DNA of 64,000 nucleotides, from positions 72,170,575 to 72,234,574 of the forward strand of contig NC_063166.1 in assembly GCF_023159225.1 (NCBI RefSeq). Direction: 5' to 3'. The translations under genes were made by a program, and so were the position numbers. Origin of the DNA: Perognathus longimembris pacificus (Eukaryota; Chordata; Mammalia; Rodentia; Heteromyidae). Within the stretch, counting starts at the first letter, position 1; every line of letters starts with the position of its first letter. The notes beneath the pieces are model-generated. The model did not search any database. It was given only the letters and a program-made list of their open reading frames with translations, and had not been told where the DNA came from. Positions 23,405 through 35,110 of this stretch are shown here, piece after piece.

Positions 23405-23640
23405 TTCTTTAAAAAACACCTTTTATTAAAAATTTAAAAACCTGTCTTTAAGCAGTTATAGAAAAGGGTCCATATGAGTACTATGCATCTCAACCAACAT
23501 CACCCTTTCATTGTACTCCCTCATCTCTCCCACCTACACCCTGAACTGAATTTTGTGTTACTGGCTTCCCTGGTCTCTAGCTTGTAATAGCAGATCAAAA
23601 ACATCTCAGTCTTCATAATCACATGAGCCATTCCCACACA
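23405..23640 (-). mobile_element. L1-like 3' UTR, antisense
   Basis: T-rich start, aagcagttatagaaaagggt and a C/T-rich block (ccctcatctctcccacctac) correspond to the same family as 19336-19740. It is followed by the TCTA array. Confidence 0.55.
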
Positions 23641-23660
23641 AGAAATTCTATTCTATTCCA

Positions 23661-23681
23661 TCTATCTGTCTACCTGTCTAC

Positions 23682-23735
<54 letters not shown>

Positions 23736-23736
23736 G
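23661..23736. repeat. (TCTA)n microsatellite
   Basis: About 13 perfect units preceded by imperfect ctgt variants. Confidence 0.97.
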
Positions 23737-24604
23737 CTTCTCTGACTGAAATATTATCCTGGGTTAAAACTCAGAGTGACTTGGAAGAGGAACTATCTAG
23801 AAGACATGAGTGAGGAGTCCAAATTAGAGGAGCCCTGAAAGCAACAAGAAATACGTCCTAACTGGTTTGAAGACAATCAACTCTTTCCTGTGCTCCTGTC
23901 AAAGGCTAATAGGTTCCAGTTCAGGTTTCCTGAGTTTCTGTGTAATAATTGTGACCTTTCTTTCCTCTCATCTTATATTTACCATGGAAAGGGAGAGTAA
24001 TGAGGAGATGTTATTAGGAAATGTACACATCAAAGTAACACTATTTGTCTGCTTGAGATAGCACATTGACAAGGATTTCGGAGGTGCCTCTAGGTAGGAA
24101 GGTGAAAGGCCAGACTGGAGCCAAGCCCTAAGTGAAAGCACAGGAACCTCAGGCTGACCTCATTTTAGAAGAATTAAGGAAGATCTAGGGACTGTGTTAG
24201 AAAGTGGGCTTCTAGACACCTATCTGAAAAGAGTGTTTTAAATTGTGTAATACTTTATTATGGGCATGGTGTGTGTTCATGTCCAGAAACACAGGACTGT
24301 TTTTCATTTTGCTAGTGGGCTAGGTTTGTTTGCTTCATATTTATGGTACAACTCAGATATCCCTTCAAGAATTATTTCTGTAAAAACTATTTGTAAGTAA
24401 GGTCACATGCACAGGTATTTGAAGAGAGAATTTGGGTAGATGCATTTATTGGAAACATCGTCCATTCCAGTAGAGAGATTCAAGAGGAATTTGTACCCTG
24501 GTCCTTTGGATTGAAGCTCCTACTTATTTTTTGCTATTTTGTGGAGCCATTTTGCTTTTAAAGTTTGAATGAAGAGTGTTCCTTCCTCAAAGAGAAGGAT
24601 TTAA
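23737..24604. other. no recognised feature
   Basis: No gene or repeat recognised. Confidence 0.4.
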
Positions 24605-24607
24605 AAA

Positions 24608-24780
24608 ATTATTATTTTTCTTTTTAATTTATTGTCAGATTGATGTACAGAGAGGTTACAGTTTCATACGTTAGGCCTTGGGTACATTTCTTGTTTAATC
24701 TAGTAAGCTCTACTCTTGGAAAAAAATCTGTTTTTACACCTTTCTGCTGCTTTGCCTCCCCCTACCCTTTGTAGATATCG
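24608..24780 (-). mobile_element. L1-like 3' end, antisense
   Basis: ttattgtcagattgatgtac, then agagaggttacagtttcata and ggccttgggtacatttcttg match the short copy at 61913-61993 nearly base for base. It continues into a C/T-rich block (gcctccccctaccctttgta). Confidence 0.75.
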
Positions 24781-25011
24781 GTGGAGAAGACCATTTCATT
24801 AGCTAAAAGGGAGGTCTTGTTGGAAGGGAACTTACAGTTTCTGTGCTGCTCTGGATGCCAGCAAGAGCATCGTGTGACAGGTGAGCTCATCTGGGGTCTG
24901 TGGATATTGCCCCAAAATGTAAGCCCAGTCTTTCAGAAGCAGAACCTGTCTGTGGACACATACATGAAGCTCTTGGACCTTCCAAATAGACCATCAAATG
25001 ACCTAGCTTAA

Positions 25012-25190
25012 AGGTTCTCCAATTTTAATATATAGAAGCATCACCGGGAATGCTTTTTAAAAAAAGATTCCTGGACATCACCTGAAGAGAGATAACTCAG
25101 TAGGTTAGGGATGGAGGATGAGATTTTTTTCTTTTCTAAAAAATGTTCACTGGAGGAACCTCGATCTGAGCAGCACCGATCTAGGCAGAT
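25012..25190 (+). mobile_element. MER5-like hAT element, diverged
   Basis: aggttctccaattttaa ... gaagcatcaccgggaatg ... gattcctggacatcacc follows the left half of MER5, and ggaggatgagattt the right half. The 3' terminal repeat is not clear. Confidence 0.6.
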
Positions 25191-25550
25191 TATACAAAAG
25201 CCACGCGGATCACAGTCAGAGACAGTCTAGAAAGGTAATCTCAAAATATGTAGGAGGAATTCTCATTTGGAATCCTGTTTCCTGAGGGACATTTACAAAA
25301 AGATTGAATCAATATGCTGGAGTAATAGTTTCCAAAAGCCTTTCTGTAATGTTCCAATTCTCCTAACTCTTGTAGTAGTGTGTGAACTTGATATTCAAGT
25401 CCTGAATCTTGCCCTACTGATTGCCAGCATGGTCTCTTATCTTTCCTCTTTGGGGATTCAGCTTGGCATTGAGGGGGAGAGGGCGGTCCTGAGATGCTTC
25501 CTTCCCCCTCCCCCACCCCCACCCCCAGCCCTGGGGCCCTGTGGAAGCTA
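25191..25550. other. no recognised feature
   Basis: Contains a short CCCCCACC block at 25503-25528 that makes proline runs in ORFs; no gene support. Confidence 0.4.
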
Positions 25551-25554
25551 GCCA

Positions 25555-26060
25555 CACCTATCTCCTTCCAGGTCCGGAACCGGAGGGAGTAGCTCTAAAA
25601 CCAGCCCCCACCTCTTGCCAGCGAGCACGTGTGTCGTATAGGCGCCCGGAAGGTGGTACTATGGGAAGTGATGTTAGCCCATGAGGGAGGTCCTAGGGAG
25701 GTGCTCTTGGATGGACAAACTCACCAGCCTATTGCTAGTTCCTGGTCAATCCCTCCCCTCACTCATCACCATTGCCTTAAGTCTGTTAGCCCCTCCCTTG
25801 AATAAACAGAACGTCCTTTGAGGCTTCTCTGAGAATCCATGCATGCCTTGCTTCCTTGGTGGGTATGGGAAGGGGGAGGGATCTCTTGCGGCCACGTGTA
25901 CCTGAGGCCTACCTGTGTCCTCCATTCCATCTTGGCTTGCCTGCAGGTCAGGCGGCCAAGGGAGAGAGTGGAAAGGGAACACAGATAAGGGGATAAAGCT
26001 TAGCGCCTCTGCACCAGGGGAGGTAAATCTAGCCCCGCACTCTTCCTCTTTCAAGTCCTT
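25555..26060. promoter_or_regulatory. CpG-enriched patch with two CACGTG E-boxes (candidate regulatory element or old LTR)
   Basis: About a dozen CpG steps in 500 bp, clustered at 25572-25650 and 25888-26036, stand out from CpG-poor surroundings. Two perfect CACGTG E-boxes lie at 25626-25631 and 25893-25898; USF, MYC/MAX and CLOCK/BMAL1 factors bind such sites. An AATAAA at 25801-25806 lies between them, so a degraded LTR is the main alternative. No TATA box or exon was identified. Confidence 0.3.
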
Positions 26061-27750
26061 CAACACTTGTTCCTCAAAACCTAGGGTCTAGACTATTAAA
26101 GGAAAACTTGTCCTGGAGGGAGAAATGGAAAGCAGAGAAAGGTAAGACAGACAATACTCCCAAGTTGATTGGTCTTGTCTCTCTGAAACCTATTAATATT
26201 TCATATTTAAACTCTTAAGGACAACCTCACTGATCCAAAGTGACCTGCAACCACTCAGGAGAATGTTTCTTTTTTAAATAATTCAACTTTTTTTATGGCA
26301 CAAAAGCCAAGGGGAGGGTGTCCTTAGTAGCTCCATTAACCTATAATTTTTTCTCCACAGTGCTACTGAAGTTGGAAATGTGGTTACTTTCTAAAACCTA
26401 TTTAAAACAGACTTGTTGATTATTTTACTTGGATCTCTTCCTATATTATGAGTTTTGGTCTCAACCAGAATGATGTATATTAAATTCTCCCATTACAATA
26501 GCACTTTAATCAAATTTCATTTGTATAGTTAGAACTACTTGCCTTATGTAATAGGCTATATTGTTTGGAGCATAAATGTTAAGGACTGTTAAAAAGTTAC
26601 CCATTTTCATCTATCATTTATATGCAGCAGTGGTCTATAAATATTTTTGGAAACCACAAAACCTTTTCCCCAAAGTGCATATTTAAGCAAAATCTTAATA
26701 TGTAAAACATACACAGCTTGGACTCGAAGGAAAGTGTGGTCCAGTCTTTCCCAATCAGGCTACACAAAAGAAATAATTCCATGGATCTTATTTGAGTACA
26801 CATTTCCCAGGGTACACCTGGCATGTTCCTCAGCGATTATCTTAGGACACTAGGAATCTCCTAGAACTGAGTTGAGAAATGAAGTCTGTCAGCTGGTAGA
26901 GAAGAGGCATTTTCAGCAAACGAGCCTATTTTGCCTTCTCCATACAATGGTTGCCCCTGGTTAATTGTACTACCCACACAACTCTGCTACTGAAATGGTC
27001 TGCTCTGTCTAATATATGCATGGTTTGACACTTCCCCCCCCTGCCCCCCGCAACTGTAGGTAAAGTGAACAAAAAGTAATCTGTTCACAGAAACTTCTAA
27101 GGCAATACACAGGGTAATTAGAAAGGCATTTTCTTCATGTTTCATCAACCTTCTCATCCCTTCCAGGAGATGCTGTAGTCTAATTTCTCGTCTCAGGTCT
27201 AGGAGAGTCCTACCTTCTTAATTGGAATGGACAGTACTCATCTCCATCTTGCAGATCACATCCAATACTGGGGGTCATTGATGCTTTGCTTACAGGCCTT
27301 CTTCAAGAGGATTTAGTTAAACCTTAGAGATGTGAATGATAGGTATTTTCCTAATCAAAAATATAAAAATTTATTTAAATGTGCTATGTAATTTTTCAAA
27401 TAGTACCCTACCCCTGGTCACCTGCTCTTGGGGGGACTGTATATACTCTGATTGGGGATTATGGGGTGACATGAGGTGAATATAGAGTGAAATGAGCTCT
27501 TTTTTGCTGATAGCTAATATCATGCTGAAAGCAGGCGAAAAGAAGATCAAATCTAAAAAATATAACCCCAAATATAAAATTGTTAAGAACAATGCTTAAG
27601 GAAATTATAGGGAAAAAATCAAAACAAAGCAACAGAAGACACTTGCAACAAAAAGGGTGGAACCCCTTTCTACAACTACTTAAAGATGAATTTTTTTAAA
27701 GGTTGAAAACATTAGCACCAAAGGAAAAATGAATATGTCATAATATGCAT
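26061..27750. other. 1.7 kb, no recognised gene
   Basis: AT-rich, unique-looking. A C-run (cccccc) at 27034-27049 is the only local oddity. Confidence 0.4.
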
Positions 27751-27752
27751 TC

Positions 27753-27779
27753 TATAGAATATGTAGAGCATATTCTATA
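27753..27779. repeat. AT-rich inverted repeat, 11-bp stem, 5-base loop
   Basis: tatagaatatg (27753-27763) and catattctata (27769-27779) are perfect complements around tagag. The surrounding bases repeat tatgca/atagaat-like words. Confidence 0.7.
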
Positions 27780-28050
27780 TATCCTATGCACTCATGGAAT
27801 GAATATATAGTCTATGCAATCTGTGTAATATAAAGGCAAACTCATATTCACTTCAGGTTCTTGGGTCAGGTGAACTATGAGTGATTGAATGGGTTGCTTA
27901 TTCACTAAGGCAGAGCTGTTAAAGATTGTGTACAAGCTTTCAGTGAGAAAAGGAATCTGGTGGGAGGAAGATGATGGTGGAAGTCATGCATGTATTGTTC
28001 CATAGGGAAAAGTGTTACACTAAATTATTCCTATAATCTAGACTAGGTAC

Positions 28051-28104
28051 ACACAGACACACAGACACACAGACACACACAGACACAGACACACACACAC
28101 ACAC
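28051..28104. repeat. (CA)n / CACAGA microsatellite
   Basis: Imperfect cacaga units end in pure CA. Confidence 0.95.
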
Positions 28105-28473
28105 CTCACAAAAAAACCAACTAACAAACTACATACCCAGGAATTCTGTCATGCTGTCCATCTCTTGCCTAAGGCTGCTTTATGTATGGGGCAGCCTGAG
28201 GCTCCTGAAGTTCATCCTATGGAGTTCCTTGATCAGAGATGGACAGAAATCCTAGTCAACTATCCATATTCTCTTTATGAAAGGAGTGATATCAATCAAG
28301 ATGGATTGTACTCATAAACAGATCTGTTGAATGGTTAACTCCTTTCTACTTAAAGATAATAAAAAATAAAAATTAAAAAATCCAGATTCGTATCTCTCAG
28401 TGGGACAATTCTGAGATGTGTTACACACATAGTCTTTGTGAGTCCTCAGTGAGATTAAACCCCCTGTGTCTGT
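28105..28473. other. no recognised feature
   Basis: Unique-looking; nothing identified before the 5S-derived insertion. Confidence 0.4.
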
Positions 28474-28541
28474 GGGGTAACATTCAGACGAGATCAGGCA
28501 TATTCAGGGTGGTATGGCTGTAGACTGGGGTAACATTCAGA
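28474..28541 (-). pseudogene. 5S rRNA-derived fragment flanked by 15-bp direct repeats (tailless retropseudogene candidate)
   Basis: Read on the minus strand from 28525 down to 28484, 42 bases correspond to the first 42 nt of mammalian 5S rRNA with 5 differences. All are C-to-T or G-to-A changes, mostly at CpG positions of the parent. The remaining ~79 nt of 5S are absent and there is no A tail. ggggtaacattcaga is repeated exactly at 28474-28488 and 28527-28541, as a target-site duplication would be. The last bases of the 5S match (tctga, minus strand) overlap the duplication, suggesting priming by microhomology. It lacks most of the 5S internal promoter (A box, IE and C box lie further 3'), so it is not expected to be expressed. 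Confidence 0.85.
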
Positions 28542-28544
28542 TGA

Positions 28545-29734
28545 TCAGAACCTTTTACTTGCCTTTCTCCCTTCCATGCCTTCTTAAAAGATGTGTTTCT
28601 GTGATCTAAAACAGCCAACTCTTACCCACACCCTCAGTGGCTGCTTTTGGGGCTGAATGAAGGCAATAGTCGATGCAAATGCCTTTTAAATTTAGCAAAT
28701 ATCCAGCCAAGAACTTTTTTTAAAAAATTGATATACCCTAGAGAAATGCTGGTATTTCTTTTAGATATAGTCTTCATGTATATGTGTACATGTTATTAGA
28801 TTGATCTGTCTCCAGCATTCCTGCAATAAAATAGTCAAAAGGTAATTTCTATGTTCAGTTCTTATTTTTTAAATTCCTTATAACTTTTTAGTCACTTTGT
28901 GTGAAATTTCACCTTTATTTTCCTTTTAAATTTCACTTGGCAGAAGACTTGGTCTGTCCCATATGGTGAATTCAATGTAAAGTCCCTTGGTAGAAAGAAA
29001 TTAAAAAAAATTCTTTTTGAGTTGTGTTCTGAAATTTTATTGTGAGGAAATTTCTTTGGAATATGAATAATTCCTCTGGGGGTTAAATGTGGGTGTTGAG
29101 CTGTTTGAGAATTACTATACGTGGCTATTTCTAGGCTATGATTTTTTTACACATTTAGTCTGGCTTTGAGTACATAGTTGATGCTAAACAAATGCTAATT
29201 AATAATAACCTAATAAAAATGGATTTGGGGCAAACAAATGCGAAGCATAATGGCACCCTAGATTTTTTCAAATAACAGGCATCACGTTTATTTTAGACTC
29301 CTCAAACTCAAGCCAATCCTTCCATTCAGTTCTGTCGAGACAAAGAGGTTAGGTTTGGTTTGTTGTCTTATTCCCAAATGTTCCATTGTATAGATGCCTG
29401 CGGCTGCTGGATACTCACTAGGATTCCACACACCATCTAGGAGATAGTGTTCTTCTAAGAGAAGATAGAGGTTCTGTTGAGTTAATGGTATTGTTGGAAC
29501 CCCAAGTTTCCTGGAGTAGAACTTGGATAGAAGCCAAGGTCGAGGTCACTGAGGACAAGGGAAATGTGGTATTGACAATTTCTTCCCTCTAACCAGAAGT
29601 TTCACACCTCACTTATTTCCACTCTTCCATAGAGAGCACCTGGCGTTGGTTAACTCTTGTTTAATAGCCTGTCTCCCTCTGGATTTTCTTCCTGATGCTG
29701 GAAATACTCCATCTTGTGGTCACTGTGCACAGTC
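28545..29734. other. no recognised gene
   Basis: AT-rich in the middle; nothing assignable. Confidence 0.4.
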
Positions 29735-30135
29735 TGTACACAATATGAAATACACATGCAATGGAGTATTATTCAGCCTTAAAAAAAAAAAGAAGAGAAT
29801 CCTACCACAGGAAATAACATCAACAAACCTGGAGGATGCTATGATAAATAAGTTGTGGATAGAAGGACAAATGGGTGCATGTGTTTACTTAGGTAAGGTG
29901 AAAACACAAAGAAACACAATGAAATAGAGACTGTAACTGTACTAGAGAAGGAGAAAATAGGAATTCGCAGTGCAATGGATAGGAAAGCTTTACTTATGTA
30001 CAATGAGTAAGTTTTAGAGATCTGTTGCACAAAACTATGTCCATAGTTAATAATACACTGTACACTTAAACATTTATTCAGAAGGTAGATCTCAAGTTTA
30101 AGTGTTCTTACCACAATAAAATTATAAAAATGATA
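29735..30135 (+). mobile_element. L1 3' end, sense
   Basis: caatggagtattattcagcc then aaacctggaggatgctatga are classic L1 3' wording. It ends aagtgttcttaccacaataa with AATAAAAT at 30115. The ORF at 29646-29927 crosses it and is not a gene. Confidence 0.88.
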
Positions 30136-30162
30136 AAATAAACATTTAATTTTGCTCTTTTC

Positions 30163-30380
30163 TGGAGCTTGATCTCACTTGACTTGCCTGCAAAGTGTGT
30201 ACTCTACCCCCTTGAACCACACTTCCAGCTGAGCTTTTTGCTGGTTCTTTTTGGAGATGGAGTCTCATGGACTTTTTTCTGCCTGGGTAGCTTTGAATAT
30301 CAGTCCTCTAAATCTCAGCCTCTTGAGTAGCTAAAATTACAGGCGTGAGACCCTTTCCCTCCCCTCCCCAGCACCTGGCT
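30163..30380 (-). mobile_element. B1-dID-type SINE, antisense
   Basis: ID-like tail worn (ccccttgaaccacacttcca), linker gagtctcatggactttttt, head aaaattacaggcgtgag. Extra C/T bases (ccctttccctcccctcccca) separate the head from its terminal agcacctggc. Confidence 0.8.
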
Positions 30381-30559
30381 AACAAAGAAATATCTATTTT
30401 CTGAATCCTACCAAATTCTTCTCCGAGATTCAAGTCCCAGATTCTCTGGGACACAGGGATGATGCCAACTTGGTTTCGTTGTGAGAACAAAATACGATGA
30501 TTTACTGGGTGCCTCACACATCACAGGCAGCAAGGGAACATTAATTTATGCCCAGGAGA

Positions 30560-30760
30560 GGGTGTGGGCATCAGCATCTGCCTGTGAGTGTGAATCTTGT
30601 GTTTGCTACTTGTCTGTTGTGGGGTTTAGGAAGGTTCTTTGGTGTCTCTCTGCCTCAGTTTCCTCATAAGTTCACTGAGGGGAATACTGTTGTCTATCAT
30701 GAATGTTTGCCATGTGAACTAAATGAAGCAATATACTTAAAGTGCTCAGTAGATGCTTTC
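30560..30760 (-). mobile_element. MIR, antisense
   Basis: gcctcagtttcctcataagt and agtgctcagtagatgct are the antisense MIR core and tail, in the right order and spacing. The tail abuts the CTT array. Confidence 0.75.
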
Positions 30761-30865
30761 TTCCTCTTCTTCTTCTTCTTCTTCTTCTTCTTCTTCTTCT
30801 TCTTCTTCTTCTTCTTCTTCTTCTTCTTCTTCTTCTTCTTTATCATCATCATCATCATCATCATC
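30757..30865. repeat. (CTT)n followed by (ATC)n trinucleotide arrays
   Basis: About 25 CTT units (30764-30840), then 8 ATC units (30842-30865). The poly-Phe, poly-Ser and poly-Lys ORFs across it (30548-30986) are artefacts. The CTT/AAG array is homopyrimidine/homopurine. Confidence 0.98.
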
Positions 30866-31894
30866 GGTTTCCTGGGTGAAATGGGCTGTCCCTTTTCATG
30901 ATCTCTTACTTTGTTTCTATTATTCTTCCTTCCCAGGTGGGAAAAATGGGTTCTCACTGCTAAACTTACTGAGGAAAAAATGCTGATCTCCCAAAATAGC
31001 TATTGAGCAGTTATTTTCAAAATACATAGTACACCCAAGCTGTACATGAAAGGCTGTTAAAGTAGGTCATTGCCACAGGGCTGCTTAGAGAGGGTACTGC
31101 TGGGTGATTTATTTCTGGGGGGATTATTAATTAAACAAAAGAGGGACGGTGTTTTTGAAAAATGCCTCTGCCACAAAAGAATTGCTCCTGAAGAGGCAAG
31201 AAGGAGTAGATATGATTAAAGAGTGTATCTTTATGTATCTGTATATTTAAAACAATCTGCATTAAATAGATTCAGTTGGGAAGTTTTGTACAGATCTGGA
31301 TGTTGAGTTTGGGGCCACCTTGGCAAACTCCTTGCAGAAGAAATGATGGGAACATATGACTTGGCTGTATGGATAAAGGACCAGCTTTGTTTCTAAGGTG
31401 GGGCAGATGGCAGGCATACATTCATGTAAATGATATGTGTGTGTTGGCTTAAGGTGAGTGCCCCATTTTTCCCCCCTCACAAATCATTCCTTTTAGGGGA
31501 ACTAAACAAGAAAAGGAACTTAGAAGTCTGTCCCTTAGCAGGTGAAGGCCTCTTGTAAGAATTTGACCTTTCACAAGTCACTGGAGGGCCTCTCCCTGTG
31601 TCTTGCTCCACATTTTCCTTACTGTGGTGAGCCCTTCTTTTTCATTTTATTCTCAGGTTTTTTGTTCTCCCCTTCCTTTGGACTTCAGATACTATTCTTC
31701 TTCATTACATTCTCTATTAGGTGAAAGTCTACACAAGTCTGAAAATTTAAAGCATACAGATATATAAGGATAATTACACCTAACAAAATTTGGGGCTGTT
31801 AGCCTTGCAGACTTCTGTGTATGCTTGTATTCTGCTTATATCACTTTAAGGTACATTATTAATGCATACCCATGTTTATATGTTGATATTTTTG
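30866..31894. other. no recognised gene
   Basis: No repeat or domain-bearing ORF identified. Confidence 0.4.
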
Positions 31895-31985
31895 TGTGGG
31901 TACTGAGACTGAGCTCAGAGCCTTCCTTGAACTTTTGCTTGGCTCCTCCATTCAAGGCTGGCACTCAAGGCTGGCACTTTAAACT
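31895..31985 (-). mobile_element. ID-like SINE fragment, antisense, with internal 15-bp duplication
   Basis: gggtactgagactgagctca then the ID-like middle. caaggctggcact occurs twice in a row (31953-31979), a small tandem duplication within the repeat. Confidence 0.5.
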
Positions 31986-31989
31986 AGTT

Positions 31990-32110
31990 GTTCAGCTTAT
32001 CAATATAAAAATGAATACACTACATCTTAGTCACTGTCACCCCTCCCCTGATTCTCCCTCATCTCTCCCAATCCCACCCATCCCCTGAAGTTACCTGTCC
32101 CATTTCTACA
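31990..32110 (-). mobile_element. L1-like 3' UTR fragment, antisense
   Basis: gtcactgtcacccctcccct ... ctcatctctcccaatcccac corresponds to the C/T-rich block and flanks of the antisense L1-like family. Confidence 0.5.
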
Positions 32111-32114
32111 TATG

Positions 32115-33869
32115 GACATTGACAGCTATAATTGAAACACTGACTTTAAGTTTGATTGATATGATCTTCGTTGATACAGAATATTAGTTATTTTCATGTC
32201 ACGAATATTATCTTTCATTTCACTGCCTGCCTATGGGATGTGTTTTTAGAAAAACATGTATTCACTTTATTACCTTCAAGCTAAAAGTGGCCATTCCTTA
32301 CTTACTCCATGATAATAAGATTGCCTGGACATGAATCTAATATTTCACATACAGAGCAAACACAAAAAGTTCATGCTCATAGATAAAGTCTGAGGGAGAT
32401 ACTAGATTTCATTAGTTGGGGAGATTTTGTGTAGCTGGAATGGCAGCTGTCATTTACTGTCAGAGAATGTGCTGTCAGTCTAGGAGTGAGTGTAAGGCCA
32501 GGCATAAAAGGAGACGGAGTTCACCTTCATTCTGTGGGTTAAGACATCTCTACTTTCAAAAGATACATCCAGATGCAGATAGGTGATTGAAACAAAGTTT
32601 TGTTTTTGATTTTTGTTTTTCCAGAAAAGAAATGATATTTTTGAGAGCACAATAATCACTTTCAATGTAAAAGAAAACTTTTTTTATGGCATACAGGTTA
32701 GAGTGATTATAAATTTCCTTCAGGGATAAAATCAATAGGTTTAAGATACAGAGAAGCATCTGCTCAACATAAAGTGAATGTTGTTTTTAAACAGCTGGAG
32801 ATACCCCAGGCTGGGCTGGATCATGTCAGCACTTTAGCACTGGACGTGTCTAAGCAAATGTTGAATTATCGCAAAGGTATTTTATGACCTGGTTGTCTTT
32901 CACCTAGGTTATTGAAAACCCTTAGCGGAGACTCCCTTTCCCCAGCTTGTTCCTTTTCAAGATCCTCCTCCTCTATGTGGCATCAGAGTGTTTCATTTAA
33001 AAATGAAATTGCCCATCCTACCTGTCCTCTGGAATTCACCCAGTGGTTTTCTACTAGCTTCACTCCAACCATCTGAATGTGAAAATATCTACCACCTCTC
33101 TTGTTTCTTCCGTTCCTGTTTCTCTCTTTAGTTTAAGGTACTATTTGAATCATCATGGAAACTCCAAAGATGAACAAGCCATTAAAAAAACCAACTAGAT
33201 TCCAAAACCCATGTTTCCCTAAATAGAAGTGTCATTATGATAGGAGAAGCTCCCTGCATTGAGAACCAGCTTTTCCCAAATGCAGGTCACCATTGTAGGT
33301 ACTGTTTTGTCCAAATCCTAACTCTGATATGATTGTACTACCTCCTTCTTTTGAAGAGTTGCTACCTGACCACATTCCAAGCATCTGATGGCAGAGAGAG
33401 AATAATTGTAATCTTGACTCACTTGGCTATATTTCATTGACTGTGGGTTGGACATAGAAAGAGGAGAAACAGGAGAGATGGTAGACTTTTCCATAGAGAT
33501 AATCACATTTATTCTAGATGTAAACTCCTTATTGAACACCTTCAAAGGTTTCTTGGCTGTGTTTGCTTCCTGTTGCTCAGTCAAGAAGAAGCAAATAAGT
33601 TTTCTTGAATGTTCTCTGAAGCGGTTGATACACTACATCATGAGTACAGTGTGGGTTAAAGATAATTGTAAATATGCTATTGATATTAACTGATGTTTTC
33701 CCAACATTGCAATAATGGTTGTTTTGTTTGTTAGAGAGTTTATTACTTTTTGATCAATAGAATGTGAGATTTGTGGGTGAAATTAGCATAGTGAATAACA
33801 ATTAGGTAAAAAAAATCGATAACATTGAGACAAGTACAAGACTTGAAAAAGTCTCCACAGGCAACATCC

Positions 33870-33870
<1 letters not shown>
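32115..33870. other. 1.75 kb, no recognised gene
   Basis: AT-rich, unique-looking, small ORFs only. Confidence 0.4.

Positions 33871-33871
<1 letters not shown>

Positions 33872-33919
<48 letters not shown>
33872..33919. repeat. (AC)n microsatellite
   Basis: 24 uninterrupted units. Confidence 0.98.
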
Positions 33920-33921
<2 letters not shown>

Positions 33922-34649
33922 TTTAGTGCTGACATGCATCTCATTTATAATTCCAAAGCACAGGTAGGTTAGGAGGGATAAATAGTTCTCATGAACTAAA
34001 AATGGCAAGTAGAGTGATCTGAAAGCTCTGTTTTTAGGAAACTCAAGGCCTTTGTATTCAAAACACCCTGAAACATCAATATCCATTCATTCCATTTGCA
34101 TTCTCTTTATTTTTAGTTTAATTAAGAGTCACTGAGTCTCTTTTCTTTGCCAGTTTTTTCTCTGCTGGGGGTAAGGAATGAGGACCATAGAACTCTAGGA
34201 TTATATCATCTCCTTTCTATTTCTTTTCTTCCCTCAATGTGATTCTGTAGACAGTGAGAGGAAAGTACTTACAGATTATGCCACTGAGTCATCCCCAGTG
34301 AAATTAAAAGAGGCTTCAGCAGTGGGATGATGCAATGGATTCACAAGAATAGGACAGAAAATACCAGAAACTATGCTTGCTTTTCAAGTCTCTGCTTGAA
34401 TGCTTCTAATGGCAGGAAGCTTCATCACCTTAAAAATCCTCTCCTGTGACGCAGCCCTGATGGTTAGGGTGGGCTTCCTAACACTAGACAGATTGCTTTC
34501 TTCTCTGGAGTCAGAAAGAGGAGAAGCAGGAAACAGATTCAGATTCGCTCATCATCCTGTAAGGTTCTAGGTCATTTCATTTCCTGTGTTTCCTTCTTTC
34601 GGAAAATGATCAAGAGCTGTTATTCTAACACTCTTTTGAGTCTCACTGT
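33920..34649. other. no recognised feature
   Basis: Nothing identified. Confidence 0.4.
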
Positions 34650-34845
34650 GGTGCAGGATCCTGGGATAGGTACTTTGCCCATGCACATTATCATCCATGA
34701 TATTATGCATTCTTATAACAATTTATGAGGTGATTGTATTATGAATGCCCTAGTGCAGACAGCATAAAGGAGAACTAATACATTTAATAGATATGTCCTT
34801 GAAAGCATTCAATTCAGGATCTAAACCCAGGGAGTCTGATTCCAG
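34650..34845 (+). mobile_element. MIR SINE
   Basis: gtgcaggatcctgggatagg, acattatcatccatgata, ttataacaatttatgaggtg and tcaggatctaaacccaggga with tctgattccag run through almost the whole MIR consensus. Confidence 0.8.
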
Positions 34846-34999
34846 ACTTAAAAATTCTAAGCTTACAAACTCTACTCTCTATGACCTTTGCCCTTCACAT
34901 AGGAAATACAAATCATGGAAACAAATGAACAAGCTGTTCCTATAAAGCTTCATTTATGAACACATGTGCCCCCTTCCCCCCTTGCACGCATAGCAGGTT

Positions 35000-35110
35000 G
35001 TGTTGACTGAGCTTCTGGAAGGCAGTGACCCTGTTTCCTCTTGTCTCCTGAGGCTGGCATGTGTGGTTCAGAGAAGGTACTAAGTATGTGGTTGTTGAAT
35101 TACACACAAT
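35000..35110 (-). mobile_element. L2 3' end, antisense
   Basis: gagcttctggaaggcagtga, ccctgtttcctcttgtctcc, and ggtactaagtatgtggttgt with tgaatta reproduce the antisense L2 3' end in order. Confidence 0.7.

Noticed and set aside
30548..30986. ORFs with long poly-Phe, poly-Ser and poly-Lys runs
   Set aside because: Translation of the CTT/ATC microsatellite in different frames.
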